Positions 16,335 through 23,519 of a DNA stretch of 64,000 bases are shown in pieces. The position numbers and the translations under genes were made by a program. Source of the stretch: Streptomyces sp. ICC1 (lineage in GTDB: Bacteria; Actinomycetota; Actinomycetes; Streptomycetales; Streptomycetaceae). The DNA lies in NCBI RefSeq assembly GCF_003287935.1, contig NZ_CP030287.1, positions 1,302,001-1,366,000 of the forward strand. The letters are read 5' to 3'. Under the pieces are notes generated by a model, which made no database searches, was not told the origin of the DNA, and saw only the letters and a program-made list of their open reading frames with translations. The stretch's first letter is position 1, and every line of letters begins with the position of its first letter.

Positions 16335-16805
16335 TTGAACGTCTACCGCATCTCCCGCCCTGCCGCACTCGTCTCCGGGCTGGCGGCCTCCCTGGCCTTC
16401 GCCCTCACGGGTCTCGCCGCCCCGGCCTACGCCGCGGTGGAGCCCGTCGTGGCGGCCGACCCCCCGAGCCACTCGAAGGGCGACGACTGTGACGACGACA
16501 AGCGCTCCGGTTCCGGCTACTGCCACGACTCCAAGGGCCGCATCAGCTACGAGCTCCAGTCCCGCACCATCGAGAAGACCTTCACCGTCCCGGGCGGCCA
16601 GACGCACAACGGCAGCGTCGCCTGTGACTCGGGCTGGCTCATCGACAGCGGCGGCGTCGCCCTCAGCATCCCGCAGCTGATCCTGCAGAAGTCCATCAAG
16701 GGCGTCAGTGAGTCCTGGGAGACCACAGTCGTCAACAGGGACATGGCTGCGCACACCTACGACGTGGCGATCGTCTGCAGCCGCCTGGTCGCGGTCCAGC
16801 ACTAG
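16335..16805 (+). CDS. secreted protein homologous to the end domain of the collagen-like protein
   Basis: 156 residues from a TTG at 16,335, chosen because AAGGAG lies five bases before and a signal peptide follows directly (LVSGLAASLAFALTGLAAPA, cleavage near AYAA). After a charged linker (KGDDCDDDKRSGSGYC) the domain TIEKTFTVPGGQTHNGSVAC, SGGVALSIPQLIL, SWETTVVNRD and VAIVCSRL aligns by eye along its whole length with the C-terminal domain of the preceding collagen-like protein. The pair probably arose by duplication and may form a mixed extracellular assembly (inference). The two genes are 86 bases apart. Confidence 0.7.
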   Translation: MNVYRISRPAALVSGLAASLAFALTGLAAPAYAAVEPVVAADPPSHSKGDDCDDDKRSGSGYCHDSKGRISYELQSRTIEKTFTVPGGQTHNGSVACDSGWLIDSGGVALSIPQLILQKSIKGVSESWETTVVNRDMAAHTYDVAIVCSRLVAVQH

Positions 16806-16852
16806 CCTCGCTGCCTCCCCTGCGGTGAGGGCGACCGCTGTGGCGTAGACAT

Positions 16853-16923
16853 GAAAGTGCCTTCCGAACAGGAACGATGGGCCTTTTCGAGGGGTTCTGT
16901 TGTTCCAGGCGGAAGGCACTTTC
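16853..16923. repeat. 71-bp palindromic element with 14-bp perfect arms
   Basis: GAAAGTGCCTTCCG (16,853-16,866) and CGGAAGGCACTTTC (16,910-16,923), with further internal pairing (GGAAC with GTTCC). It can serve as a terminator for the two secreted-protein genes, but the long AT-ended arms also resemble a miniature mobile element or the fused ends of a lost insertion sequence. Confidence 0.6.
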
Positions 16924-16987
16924 TGCGTGCACGGGCGCCGGTAGCAGCCGTCGCAGTCGCCTGGAATCACTGGGGCCCCATGCGTGC

Positions 16988-17003
16988 GCGATGCGTGAGC
17001 GGA
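16988..17003 (+). repeat. att-arm repeat copy 2
   Basis: GCGATGCGTGAGCGGA, identical to 20,778-20,793. Both copies lie shortly before a tRNA 3' fragment (74 and 115 bases away), as expected for integrase arm sites. Confidence 0.5.
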
Positions 17004-17076
17004 CGGGTCTGCACCAGTCGTCACCCGCAGCACCACGCAGCATGGCTTGGACCCGCCCGGCACGGATTCGATCCCA

Positions 17077-17118
17077 CTCCTAAAGCGGGTGTCGCAGGTT
17101 CGAATCCTGCCGAGGGCA
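17077..17118 (+). other. tRNA-Arg(CCT) 3' fragment: attachment-site scar
   Basis: From the anticodon loop CTCCTAA onward the sequence is a good tRNA: anticodon 3' stem, variable loop, T arm GCAGG-TTCGAAT-CCTGC (17,094-17,110) and acceptor strand CGAGGGC plus A73. No D arm or 5' acceptor strand precedes it. Actinobacterial integrases cross over in anticodon loops and leave exactly this 3' part duplicated at the far end of the element. An integrase remnant begins 58 bases downstream. Confidence 0.7.
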
Positions 17119-17127
17119 CAAGGCAAG

Positions 17128-17157
17128 GACCCCCAGTCGATCATGACTGGGGGTCTT
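17128..17157. terminator. hairpin terminator between att scar and integrase remnant
   Basis: GACCCCCAGTC (17,128-17,138), loop GATCAT, GACTGGGGGTC (17,145-17,155), then TTT on the plus strand. Confidence 0.65.
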
Positions 17158-17175
17158 TGGCATCTACGCCTGACA

Positions 17176-17763
17176 TCAACGGGGGCGGTCACTGTCGGCC
17201 GGGCGCCTCTTGAGCAGGCGGTCCATGTGGGTGATCGCTTCGCGCTGGGTGTCCTGGACCACGTGCGTGTAGACGTCCATGGTGATGCTGATCTGGCTGT
17301 GCCCGAGGATCTCCATGACGACGCGGGGCGCGACCCCGGCGGCGGTCAGCAGCGTCGCGCAGCCGTGGCGGGCGTCGTGCAGCCGGATCACCCGGAGGCC
17401 GGCGCCCTGAGCGACACGGGTGAAGGACCGGTAGACGTTGCGCGGCTCCACCGGGCGGCCTGTACGCGTCGTGAAGATGTGCCCGCTCTCCGTCCACTTC
17501 TCCCCCGCGCGGTCGCGCTGGACGCTCTGCATCATCCGGTGCCCGGCCCGGGCGGTGTATCGGCGGGAAGAAGGAACGTGACCTCGGTACGGCCCTTGCG
17601 CAGCTTGCGTTCCAGCACGTATCGGCTCCCGCCGGTCGGGGAAGAAGGCCCCGCGCCCGCAGGGCCGTCTCCCGGCCCCCGGGCGACGTGACATCTTCCA
17701 CGGCAAGGAGACGGCCTGCTGCGGCCGTCGCTCGGTACGGCCGCGACCCTGGGGCAGACCCAT
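17176..17763 (-). pseudogene. tyrosine-family integrase, C-terminal remnant
   Basis: The last about 110 residues are well preserved: GHIFTTRTGRPVEPRNVYRS, then RLHDARHGCATLLTAAGV (HxxR box), GHSQISITMDVYTHV (His and the Tyr nucleophile) and the tail DRLLKRR. This is the catalytic end of a pSAM2/ICE-type integrase. Upstream of about residue 85 the sequence loses similarity, and fragments of the missing part (VLERKLRKGRTEVTFLLP) occur in another frame, so the N-terminal DNA-binding half and the first catalytic Arg are disrupted. The 3' end faces the tRNA-Arg fragment, the normal int-attP arrangement. Non-functional by sequence. Confidence 0.75.
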
Positions 17764-17895
17764 CCCACCCCGATCCGCACGCCGACACCACCCACAACAC
17801 GGCCCGGGCGTCCTCCGCCACCCGACCGGACCAAGGCCTACATCGAACCGACGTACGAATAGGCCGGGCAGGCGGCCCGAGAAGGGCTCGGTCGG

Positions 17896-17900
17896 CCAGT
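17896..17900. repeat. target-site duplication, left copy
   Basis: GCCAG immediately outside the left end of the 904-bp element; the same five bases follow its right end at 18,805-18,809. Confidence 0.7.
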
Positions 17901-18804
17901 GTCCTGTGTCATCGAACCTTGAGCTTGTGCCATCGAAGGTTCGGCGGCGAAACGCGGCCCGTCGCCCCCGGAGAGCTGATGTGCTCTCGCGGGAGAAGCG
18001 GGGCGCTTACGGCTTCGTGGTTGCTACTGGACCTTTTCCAGGTCGAGGAGGAGGATTCGGCCCGCGCCGACGCCCAATCCCTCGCCCTGGGAACTCAAGG
18101 CGGTGTAGAGCGTCGCGTGGACCAGAGACAGTCCGGTTCCCTCGCTGCTGGACACCTCATAGATGTTCCACCGGGTCGTGTCGTCTGTGCACTGGTTGAT
18201 CCGCGCCTCGTTCCCACCACGGCGGGGCGTGCCCAGACACAAGGAGCCGTCGCCGCGTGCCCGAGTGATGAGCTGAACCGTCTCGTCCTCGTCGTTCTGG
18301 TTGGAGACGGTCCACTGCCCCCGGGTGTCGGCAGTCACGCAGTCTTCCAGTGCGACCGCGCCGCCGAAGGGCGCGAGGGCGACGCACTGGCCGCTGACTT
18401 TGTCCTTGAACCGGTAGGTGACGTCATCGACAGCGCCGGCGGGCGAGGCAAGGGCCAGGACAGCGGCGGCGGCAACGCCGAGAGACAGAACCGAACGAAC
18501 AGGGATCACAGGCACTCCTGAGAGAAGGGTCGTCATTGCTAGACGAGACGGCCAGCAGCAAACGATCAACAGCCTCGGAGAGGTGTGCCCATTCGGAGGC
18601 GTCCGCCGGGTTCACCCTTCTGGCTCTATGGGCGAGAAAGCCGTGGCTCTACCTCAGCAGGTCAGTTCCGGCCCTATCTGGGGGGCCCGGCGATCGGAAC
18701 GCGCCCGCCCGCGTCTCTGACCTGCACGCTTAACCTTCGATGGCACCAACTCGCATCCATCAGCGGTCGATGGCCCACGCTCAAGCAATCGATGACACCG
18801 GACA
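17901..18804. mobile_element. 904-bp non-autonomous transposon with TnsB/TniA/IstA-like ends
   Basis: The left end starts TGTCCTGTGTCATCGA (17,901-17,916); the right end read inward starts TGTCCGGTGTCATCGA (18,804 down to 18,789), a 15/16 match, and similarity continues (TTGAGC). Inside the left end a second copy of a CATCGA-type unit follows (GTGCCATCGAAGG); the right end has three, the extra one being GGGCCATCGA. Ends beginning TGT with unequal numbers of internal repeats, and a 5-bp duplication (GCCAG on both sides), are hallmarks of elements moved by TnsB/TniA/IstA-type transposases. The element encodes no transposase; its only gene is a secreted lectin-like protein. It appears to be a trans-mobilised cargo cassette. 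Confidence 0.7.
18024..18509 (-). CDS. secreted ricin-B-like lectin-type protein carried by the transposon
   Basis: 161 residues from GTG at 18,509 (CAGGAG five bases before). Signal peptide: VRSVLSLGVAAAAVLALAS with cleavage after AGA. The mature protein has FKDKVSGQCVALAPFGGAVA, RGQWTVSNQ, GDGSLCLGTP and TTRWNIYEV: the Q/RW and C-L pattern of beta-trefoil (ricin B) domains, which bind carbohydrate. About one domain is present. It is the sole gene of the 904-bp element, reading leftward inside both ends. Confidence 0.65.
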   Translation of the reverse strand: MIPVRSVLSLGVAAAAVLALASPAGAVDDVTYRFKDKVSGQCVALAPFGGAVALEDCVTADTRGQWTVSNQNDEDETVQLITRARGDGSLCLGTPRRGGNEARINQCTDDTTRWNIYEVSSSEGTGLSLVHATLYTALSSQGEGLGVGAGRILLLDLEKVQ

Positions 18805-18809
18805 GCCAG
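18805..18809. repeat. target-site duplication, right copy
   Basis: GCCAG directly after the right end of the 904-bp element, matching 17,896-17,900. Confidence 0.7.
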
Positions 18810-18945
18810 CTCAGGAGCGGCGGCCACCCCACCCCAGCAGGACACGTCCGGCTTCCGCGGCACCACCCCGTTCGCGTTTTCCCTCGCGACCGACCAACAG
18901 CTGGCCGCGGGAGGTCTCGGAGAGCCAGGGGCGAAGAGTCGGTTC

Positions 18946-19740
18946 TCAGCCGCCATCCGGCGGGGCTGCCGTGGCGGCTGCCGACCCACTTTCGCGGGGT
19001 TGCCCTGGCAGAAGTTCGGTGGGGCGTCCAACGGATGAGGGAAGGCCGGGAACGGAGCCGCTCACCGGCACGACGTCGGTGGTGGGCGTGAATCCGTCCT
19101 TCTCCGGCTGCGCGTGTGGATCGTCCGATTTGGTGTACGGGAGGGAGCAGGGACTCTCGCTGGTGCAGGTGGGTTCGATGGTGCTGTCGGAACAGATTCC
19201 TGCCTGAGCGCCGAGCAAGGCAACTGGCTTGGCGACGAGCATGTTGAGGTCCCAGGTGTGCTTCGCCGTGTCCACGTCGGCGTACGCGACCGCCCACATC
19301 TCCTTGCCGCTGGGGGCAGGCTCCCCCTTGAGGGGGCCGGCTCGGCCGCAGGGCCGGACGTCTCCGTTGGGCAGGTTGGTGTACTTCCCTCCGATGAACC
19401 TCACCCGCACCGCGGGGTCCCCGGAATACCTGGGGGCAGGCCGCTGCGACGAGCCTGTGAACGCGACCTCAGCCCCCTTGGAAGGGGAAGGAGGCTCGAC
19501 CCGCAGGAGATCTGGTGTTTCCGAGACGACGGGAGGGGTGACCTTCCCACTCCTGTCGGGACCGTTCCCCTCATCCCCGGGGCCGAGAACGAAGACGGTG
19601 AGCGCGACCGCCCCGGCGATGAGAGCGGCCAGCAGCGTCTGCCAGTGCTTGGCCGCGGCCAGAAACCTTCTCACGAAGGGCTGGGAAGGATCCGGCCCGG
19701 GCACCGGATTCTCGTCTTGCGTTGGCGGCTCAGCGTCCAT
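18946..19740 (-). CDS. single-pass membrane protein, hypothetical
   Basis: 264 residues, ATG with AGGAGG nine bases upstream. Short Pro/Asp-rich cytoplasmic head, one transmembrane helix (TLLAALIAGAVALTVFVLG, about residues 35-54), then an extracytoplasmic domain of about 200 residues with AYADVDTAKHTWDLNMLVAK and six cysteines. The last about 35 residues are low-complexity (Pro/Ser/Ala), so the C-terminus may be eroded. No family recognised. It is the nearest gene to the right of the 904-bp transposon. Confidence 0.6.
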   Translation of the reverse strand: MDAEPPTQDENPVPGPDPSQPFVRRFLAAAKHWQTLLAALIAGAVALTVFVLGPGDEGNGPDRSGKVTPPVVSETPDLLRVEPPSPSKGAEVAFTGSSQRPAPRYSGDPAVRVRFIGGKYTNLPNGDVRPCGRAGPLKGEPAPSGKEMWAVAYADVDTAKHTWDLNMLVAKPVALLGAQAGICSDSTIEPTCTSESPCSLPYTKSDDPHAQPEKDGFTPTTDVVPVSGSVPGLPSSVGRPTELLPGQPRESGSAAATAAPPDGG

Positions 19741-20072
19741 TCGATCCCACCTCCTGAGGCTGGGTTACAGGCTGCTCGGCTGCGGGGCCTGATCGGGGAT
19801 GCCGCGCGGCTGCAACGGATGACAAGATCCGGATGCAGCAGCGCCAAGCAGCTTCTGGACATGGCGACTGGGGTGAAGCCGGATAGCGGCAAGTGGTCCT
19901 GGCCTTGTTGGTGAGTTCCGACAGCACCAGGCCTGCCGGGCAGGGTCAGAGGGGCCGGGTCGAATCCGGTGCTCAGAGATCCTGACAAGTCCTGGGCGGG
20001 CATCCGGTGGCTTTCCCCGAAGGTGGGGTCGGTCCGTAGAGGGCGGGTTCGTGACCAGCGAGGATGCCCGTC
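19741..20072. other. 332 bases without a supported gene
   Basis: Promoter space for the minus-strand membrane protein at the left and for the TauE/SafE pseudogene at the right. No structured repeat or recognisable coding segment between. Confidence 0.4.
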
Positions 20073-20632
20073 ATGCGCACAGACCAGAACCCTGCCTCCC
20101 ACGGCTCGACGCGATCGGCGCCCGTCGTCTTCGGTACGGGAGCTGCCATCGGCGTTCTGGGCGGGATGATCGGTCTGGGCGGCGCGGAGTTCCGCCTGCC
20201 GCTGCTGATCGGCCTCTTCGGGTTCGCGGCGCTCTCTGCGGTCATCTTGAACAAGGCGATGAGCCTGGTCGTGGTCCTGGTCGCGTTGCCCGCCCGGCTG
20301 GCCGCGGTCCCGGCCGCCGACGTGGCCGCACGCTGGCCGGTCTGATCCCGACGATCGTGCTGCTGTTCGGGGAGGACATCAAAACCGCCGGAAGCCTCTC
20401 CCTTCTGGTCTCCCTGCCAACCATGCTGGTGGCCTTCGGTCGCTACAGCCGCGACGGAAGCTTCGCCGTCCTCGGCGCCAACCTCCGCTTCATCGCGGTC
20501 ATGGCCGCAGGCTCGATCGCCGGCGCCGTTCTGGACGGGCTACTGCTCGGCGTGTTCCCGGACCTGGTCCTCATCCCCCTGCTGGCCGTGATTCTGCTCG
20601 TCTCCGCGGTCAAGCTGGCCCGTCACGACTGA
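20073..20632 (+). pseudogene. TauE/SafE-family anion permease, internally deleted
   Basis: The first part from ATG 20,073 (GAGG nine bases before) reads GAAIGVLGGMIGLGGAEFRL and VILNKAMSLVVVLVALPARL, the N-terminal half of a TauE/SafE sulfite/organosulfonate exporter, and stops after ADVAARWPV at 20,345. In a different frame from about 20,330 the C-terminal half continues: AGLIPTIVLLFGEDIKTAGS, LSLLVSLPTMLVAFGRYSRD and VILLVSAVKLARHD. The middle (roughly 70-90 residues compared with the usual 250-plus) is missing. An internal deletion with frame change explains this; the gene is broken. Confidence 0.8.
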
Positions 20633-20907
20633 CTGCGACGAGCCTCTCCTGACCCTCGCCGGGTGCCTCGCGTTCTCGTGATCACCGACGCCGTCCTCCC
20701 ACGCGCCGGACCTGTCAGACACCGCCCTGCGTGCAAGCGAACGGGAAGAGGCCTGGTCAGCGTCGCCGAATGCGTGAGCGATGCGTGAGCGGATGTGCTG
20801 GCACGGCCTGGTCTGGAGCGGATCAAGCGGCACGGTGCAGGTCTCTGACCAGGCATTGCCGGATCTCGGCGGACCGAGCGGGATGGTCCGGCACGATCTT
20901 GCCTGGA
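20633..20907. other. border segment of the accessory island
   Basis: No gene. It holds the arm-like repeat at 20,770-20,793 (ATGCGTGAGC occurring twice at 11-bp spacing) and leads directly into the tRNA-Lys fragment. Confidence 0.45.
20778..20793 (+). repeat. att-arm repeat copy 3
   Basis: GCGATGCGTGAGCGGA, identical to 16,988-17,003 and preceded by another ATGCGTGAGC unit. It lies 115 bases before the tRNA-Lys fragment. Confidence 0.5.
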
Positions 20908-20949
20908 CTTTTAATCCGTTGGTTGTCGGTTCGAGTCCGACATGGCCTA
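20908..20949 (+). other. tRNA-Lys(TTT) 3' fragment: probable right border of the island
   Basis: Anticodon loop CTTTTAA (20,908-20,914), 3' anticodon stem TCCGT, T arm GTCGG-TTCGAGT-CCGAC (20,925-20,941), acceptor strand ATGGCCT and A73. No 5' half is present; the preceding bases match only the last three base pairs of the anticodon stem. The break within the anticodon arm is the usual integrase crossover. The intact tRNA should then be at the other end of the element, outside the window to the left. The last three bases overlap the stop codon of the convergent MarR gene. Confidence 0.7.
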
Positions 20950-21528
20950 CTGCTCCGGGGTCGAGGAGAGATCCTCTGACCTGCTGCTGAGCGCCCCGTC
21001 CGGGTATCCGGGCGGGGCGCTCGGTCGTTCCCGGGCCCGTGCCGGTCGTACGCGGTCGCTGATCCGGGGGAGGGCGTCCGTCAGGGTGTCCAGCAGGGCG
21101 ACGAGGAGGTCCGCCCGCGGGTCGGACGGGGGCAGGGCCTCGCGTTGGACGCGGTCCAGGTCGGCCAGGATCAGGCCGGCGGTGCGGACGCCCTGCGCGG
21201 TGAGCCGGACCGCGAGGCGGCGCCGGTCGCCCGGGACCGGCAGCCGGGTCGCGAGCGCCGCCTCCTCCAGCCGGTCCAGGCAGCCGGTCAGCGCCCCCGA
21301 GGTGACCCCCACGGCCCGGGCGAGCTCGCCGGCGGCCAGGGTGTACGGGGCGCCCGCGTACCGGAGCTCGGTCAGCACGCGCAGCCCCGTACGCCCCAGT
21401 CCGTACCGGCGGCACACCGGGCGGGTGTGTTCCTCCACGGCCTGTGCCAGCAGGTCGGCGAGGCGGAACAGACCCGCCGGGCGGCTCGCCCGGACGGCGG
21501 CGGGCGCGGCGGCGGCGGCGACCGGCAC
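20947..21528 (-). CDS. MarR-family transcriptional regulator
   Basis: 193 residues from GTG 21,528. Winged-helix core: YGLGRTGLRVLTELRYAG, LAAGELARAVGVTSGALTGC (recognition helix), RLEEAALATRLPVPGDRRRL (wing with the DxRRxxVxLT signature) and AVRLTAQGV. Such dimeric regulators usually repress neighbouring genes and respond to small ligands. It is the last gene of the cupin-AsnB operon, three bases after the flavin reductase stop, so it probably controls or senses the cluster product. The C-terminus (after about residue 150) is Arg/Ser/Pro-rich and ends inside the tRNA-Lys fragment. Confidence 0.85.
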   Translation of the reverse strand: MPVAAAAAPAAVRASRPAGLFRLADLLAQAVEEHTRPVCRRYGLGRTGLRVLTELRYAGAPYTLAAGELARAVGVTSGALTGCLDRLEEAALATRLPVPGDRRRLAVRLTAQGVRTAGLILADLDRVQREALPPSDPRADLLVALLDTLTDALPRISDRVRPARARERPSAPPGYPDGALSSRSEDLSSTPEQ

Positions 21529-21531
21529 GGC

Positions 21532-22083
21532 TCAGTCCGCCGGGCGGGCGGCCGGGCGGGCGTGGGCGAACCCGCGCTGGTGCCAGACCAGGCCGCCGGC
21601 CGGGGCCGGGGCCGGGGCCGGGCCGGCCCCGTCGGTCCCGGCGCCCTCGACCGCGGTGACCCGGCCGATCAGGATGGTGTGGTCGCCCGCGTCGACGGCC
21701 TCGTGGTGCTCGCACACCAGGCGCAGGGCAACGTCGGCCAGTTCCGGGGCCCGTGCGGAGCCGGCCAGCGGCACCCCGTCGAAGCGCCGGTCCGGGCGGC
21801 CCGCGAACTTCATGGCCAGCGCCTCGTCGCCGGGGCCCAGCAGGTTCACGCAGAACGCGTCGGCACCGGCCAGCGCGTCGTGGCTGGAGGACCCCTTGTC
21901 CAGGCAGACCAGGAACAGCGGCGGGTCCAGGGAGAGCGAGGAGACGGCGCTCGCGGTCAGCCCGCGCGCCGTTCCGAAGCCGTCGTAGCAGGTCACGACG
22001 GTCACGGGGGCGGCCAGCGCGGCCATGGCCGCGCGGAACTCCTCCGCGCGGACACCGGCGCGCTCCAGTACGGCGGCGCTCAT
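21532..22083 (-). CDS. flavin reductase (HpaC/ActVB-like)
   Basis: 183 residues, ATG at 22,083 overlapping the preceding TGA. Family features: FRAAMAALAAPVTVVTCYDG, TASAVSSLSLDPPLFLVCLD, SSSHDALAGADAFCVNLL and the ending HxR-type block ILIGRVTAVEG. These small FMN enzymes use NAD(P)H to supply reduced flavin to a partner monooxygenase. Two genes upstream in the same operon is an acyl-CoA-dehydrogenase-fold flavoprotein, a plausible partner in a two-component oxygenase (inference). A proline/alanine-rich linker (PAPAPAPAGG) precedes the last strand. Confidence 0.85.
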   Translation of the reverse strand: MSAAVLERAGVRAEEFRAAMAALAAPVTVVTCYDGFGTARGLTASAVSSLSLDPPLFLVCLDKGSSSHDALAGADAFCVNLLGPGDEALAMKFAGRPDRRFDGVPLAGSARAPELADVALRLVCEHHEAVDAGDHTILIGRVTAVEGAGTDGAGPAPAPAPAGGLVWHQRGFAHARPAARPAD

Positions 22084-23519
22084 CGGCCGGCCTCCCGGTC
22101 CAGCGCGGCCGGTGCGGGCAGCACGGCCGGCGAGGGCGCGAGCCAGCGGCCGGCGGGGGTGCCCGCGAAGCCCTCGCGGACGTTCCAGACCCGCTCGCCG
22201 CCCTTGACCACGTCGGTGAAGCGGCCCCGGAACAGCCAGCCCTCGTACGCGGACCAGCCGCACTTGGCCTGGATGTCGTCCCGAGTGGGCTGCCAGCGCT
22301 CCGCCGGGTCGAGGATGGCGAGGTCGGCGTCGGCGCCCGGCACGAGCCGGCCCTTGCCGGGCAGCCGGAACAGGTCGGCGGGGCCGGAGCCCATCAGGCG
22401 GGCCAGGTGCGAGGCCGCCTCGTCGGGGGCGACGCGGCGCTGCATCATGCCGGTCCAGGAGGCGACGGCGAGCTCCTGCACACCGGGCAGGCCGGGCGGT
22501 GCGTCCGCGGGGACCTTGTTCTTCTCCTCGATGGTGTGCGGCGCGTGGTCGCTGCCGAGGCTCGCGGCCTCGCCGGTCAGCGCCGCGCGCCACAGCCGGT
22601 CCTGGTCGCCCAGGCCCCGGATGGCGGGCGAGAGGCGGGTGCGCGGGCCGCGCCGGCAGGTGTCGGCGTCGGTGAACGACAGGTGGTGGCCGGTGACTTC
22701 GAAGGTCAGCGGCAGCCCCTCCTGGGCGGCGGCGACCAGCATGTCCGCCTCCTCCGCCGTCGAGGCGTGCAGGACGTGGGCGCGGGTGCCGTAGGTGCGG
22801 ACCAGCTGGATCACCTTGGCGCAGGCGACGATGGCGCCCGAGCGCGGCCGGTGCGGCTCGTACTCGTCGTAGGAGCCCGGATCGCCCCGCCACGTGTCGA
22901 GCAGGTCGAAGATGTGCTGGTCCTCCGCGTGCAGCACCAGCTGTACGTTGCCGCGCGCGGCGGCCTCGAAGGCGGCCTCCAGGGCCCGCCAGTCGCGGAA
23001 GACCACCGGGGCGGTGTGGTGCCCGGCCATGAACACCTTTGCGGAGGTGGCGACTTCGGGATCGAGGGTGGCCAGTACCTCCGGGTGCTCGGGGTCCGCG
23101 CCGATGTGGAAGCGGTAGTCCACCCACGAACGCCCTTCGATGAGCGCGGCCTTGGCGTGCAGGTCGGCCTCGTTCAGTGACGGTGGCCGGGTGTTGGGCA
23201 TGTCGACGACGGTGGTGACGCCGCCGGCGATGGCCGCCCGGCCCGCGTGGGCCCAGTCCTCCTTGTACTCCAGGCCCGGGGTGCGGAAGTGGACGTGGCT
23301 GTCGATGAGGCCGGGCAGGACGTAGCGTCCCGACGCGTCGATCCGGGGGCCCTCGGGCAGTTCCTCGTCCGGGCCGAGCAGGGCGTCGATGTGCCCGTTG
23401 CGGATGACGACGGAGCCGTTCCGGACGCCCTCGGGGGTGACCAGGCGGCCGCCTTCGACGATGAGGTCGGCGGTGGCGGTACGGCCGCTCAGGCGGCCGG
23501 CGGGGTTCAGCGGTTCCAC
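22080..23519 (-). CDS. dihydroorotase/hydantoinase-family cyclic amidohydrolase
   Basis: 479 residues, start overlapping the upstream gene by 13 bases. Metal ligands in order: DSHVHFRTPG (HxH), the carboxylated-lysine region SAKVFMAGHH, LVLHAEDQHI, HVLHASTAEE and LGSDHAPHT (Asp). The binuclear site is therefore complete and the protein should be active. Family members open or close cyclic amides: dihydroorotate, hydantoins, allantoin. Within a biosynthetic operon it could close a carbamoyl- or amide-bearing amino acid into a ring, or open one. The exact substrate is unknown. It is not the housekeeping pyrC by context. Confidence 0.85.
   Translation of the reverse strand: MEPLNPAGRLSGRTATADLIVEGGRLVTPEGVRNGSVVIRNGHIDALLGPDEELPEGPRIDASGRYVLPGLIDSHVHFRTPGLEYKEDWAHAGRAAIAGGVTTVVDMPNTRPPSLNEADLHAKAALIEGRSWVDYRFHIGADPEHPEVLATLDPEVATSAKVFMAGHHTAPVVFRDWRALEAAFEAAARGNVQLVLHAEDQHIFDLLDTWRGDPGSYDEYEPHRPRSGAIVACAKVIQLVRTYGTRAHVLHASTAEEADMLVAAAQEGLPLTFEVTGHHLSFTDADTCRRGPRTRLSPAIRGLGDQDRLWRAALTGEAASLGSDHAPHTIEEKNKVPADAPPGLPGVQELAVASWTGMMQRRVAPDEAASHLARLMGSGPADLFRLPGKGRLVPGADADLAILDPAERWQPTRDDIQAKCGWSAYEGWLFRGRFTDVVKGGERVWNVREGFAGTPAGRWLAPSPAVLPAPAALDREAGR

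Noticed and set aside
17077..17118. functional tRNA-Arg gene
   Set aside because: No D arm or 5' acceptor strand precedes the fragment, so it cannot fold.
17176..17763. active integrase
   Set aside because: The N-terminal half and first catalytic Arg are lost or out of frame.
20908..20949. functional tRNA-Lys gene
   Set aside because: The 5' half is missing; only anticodon loop to discriminator is present.
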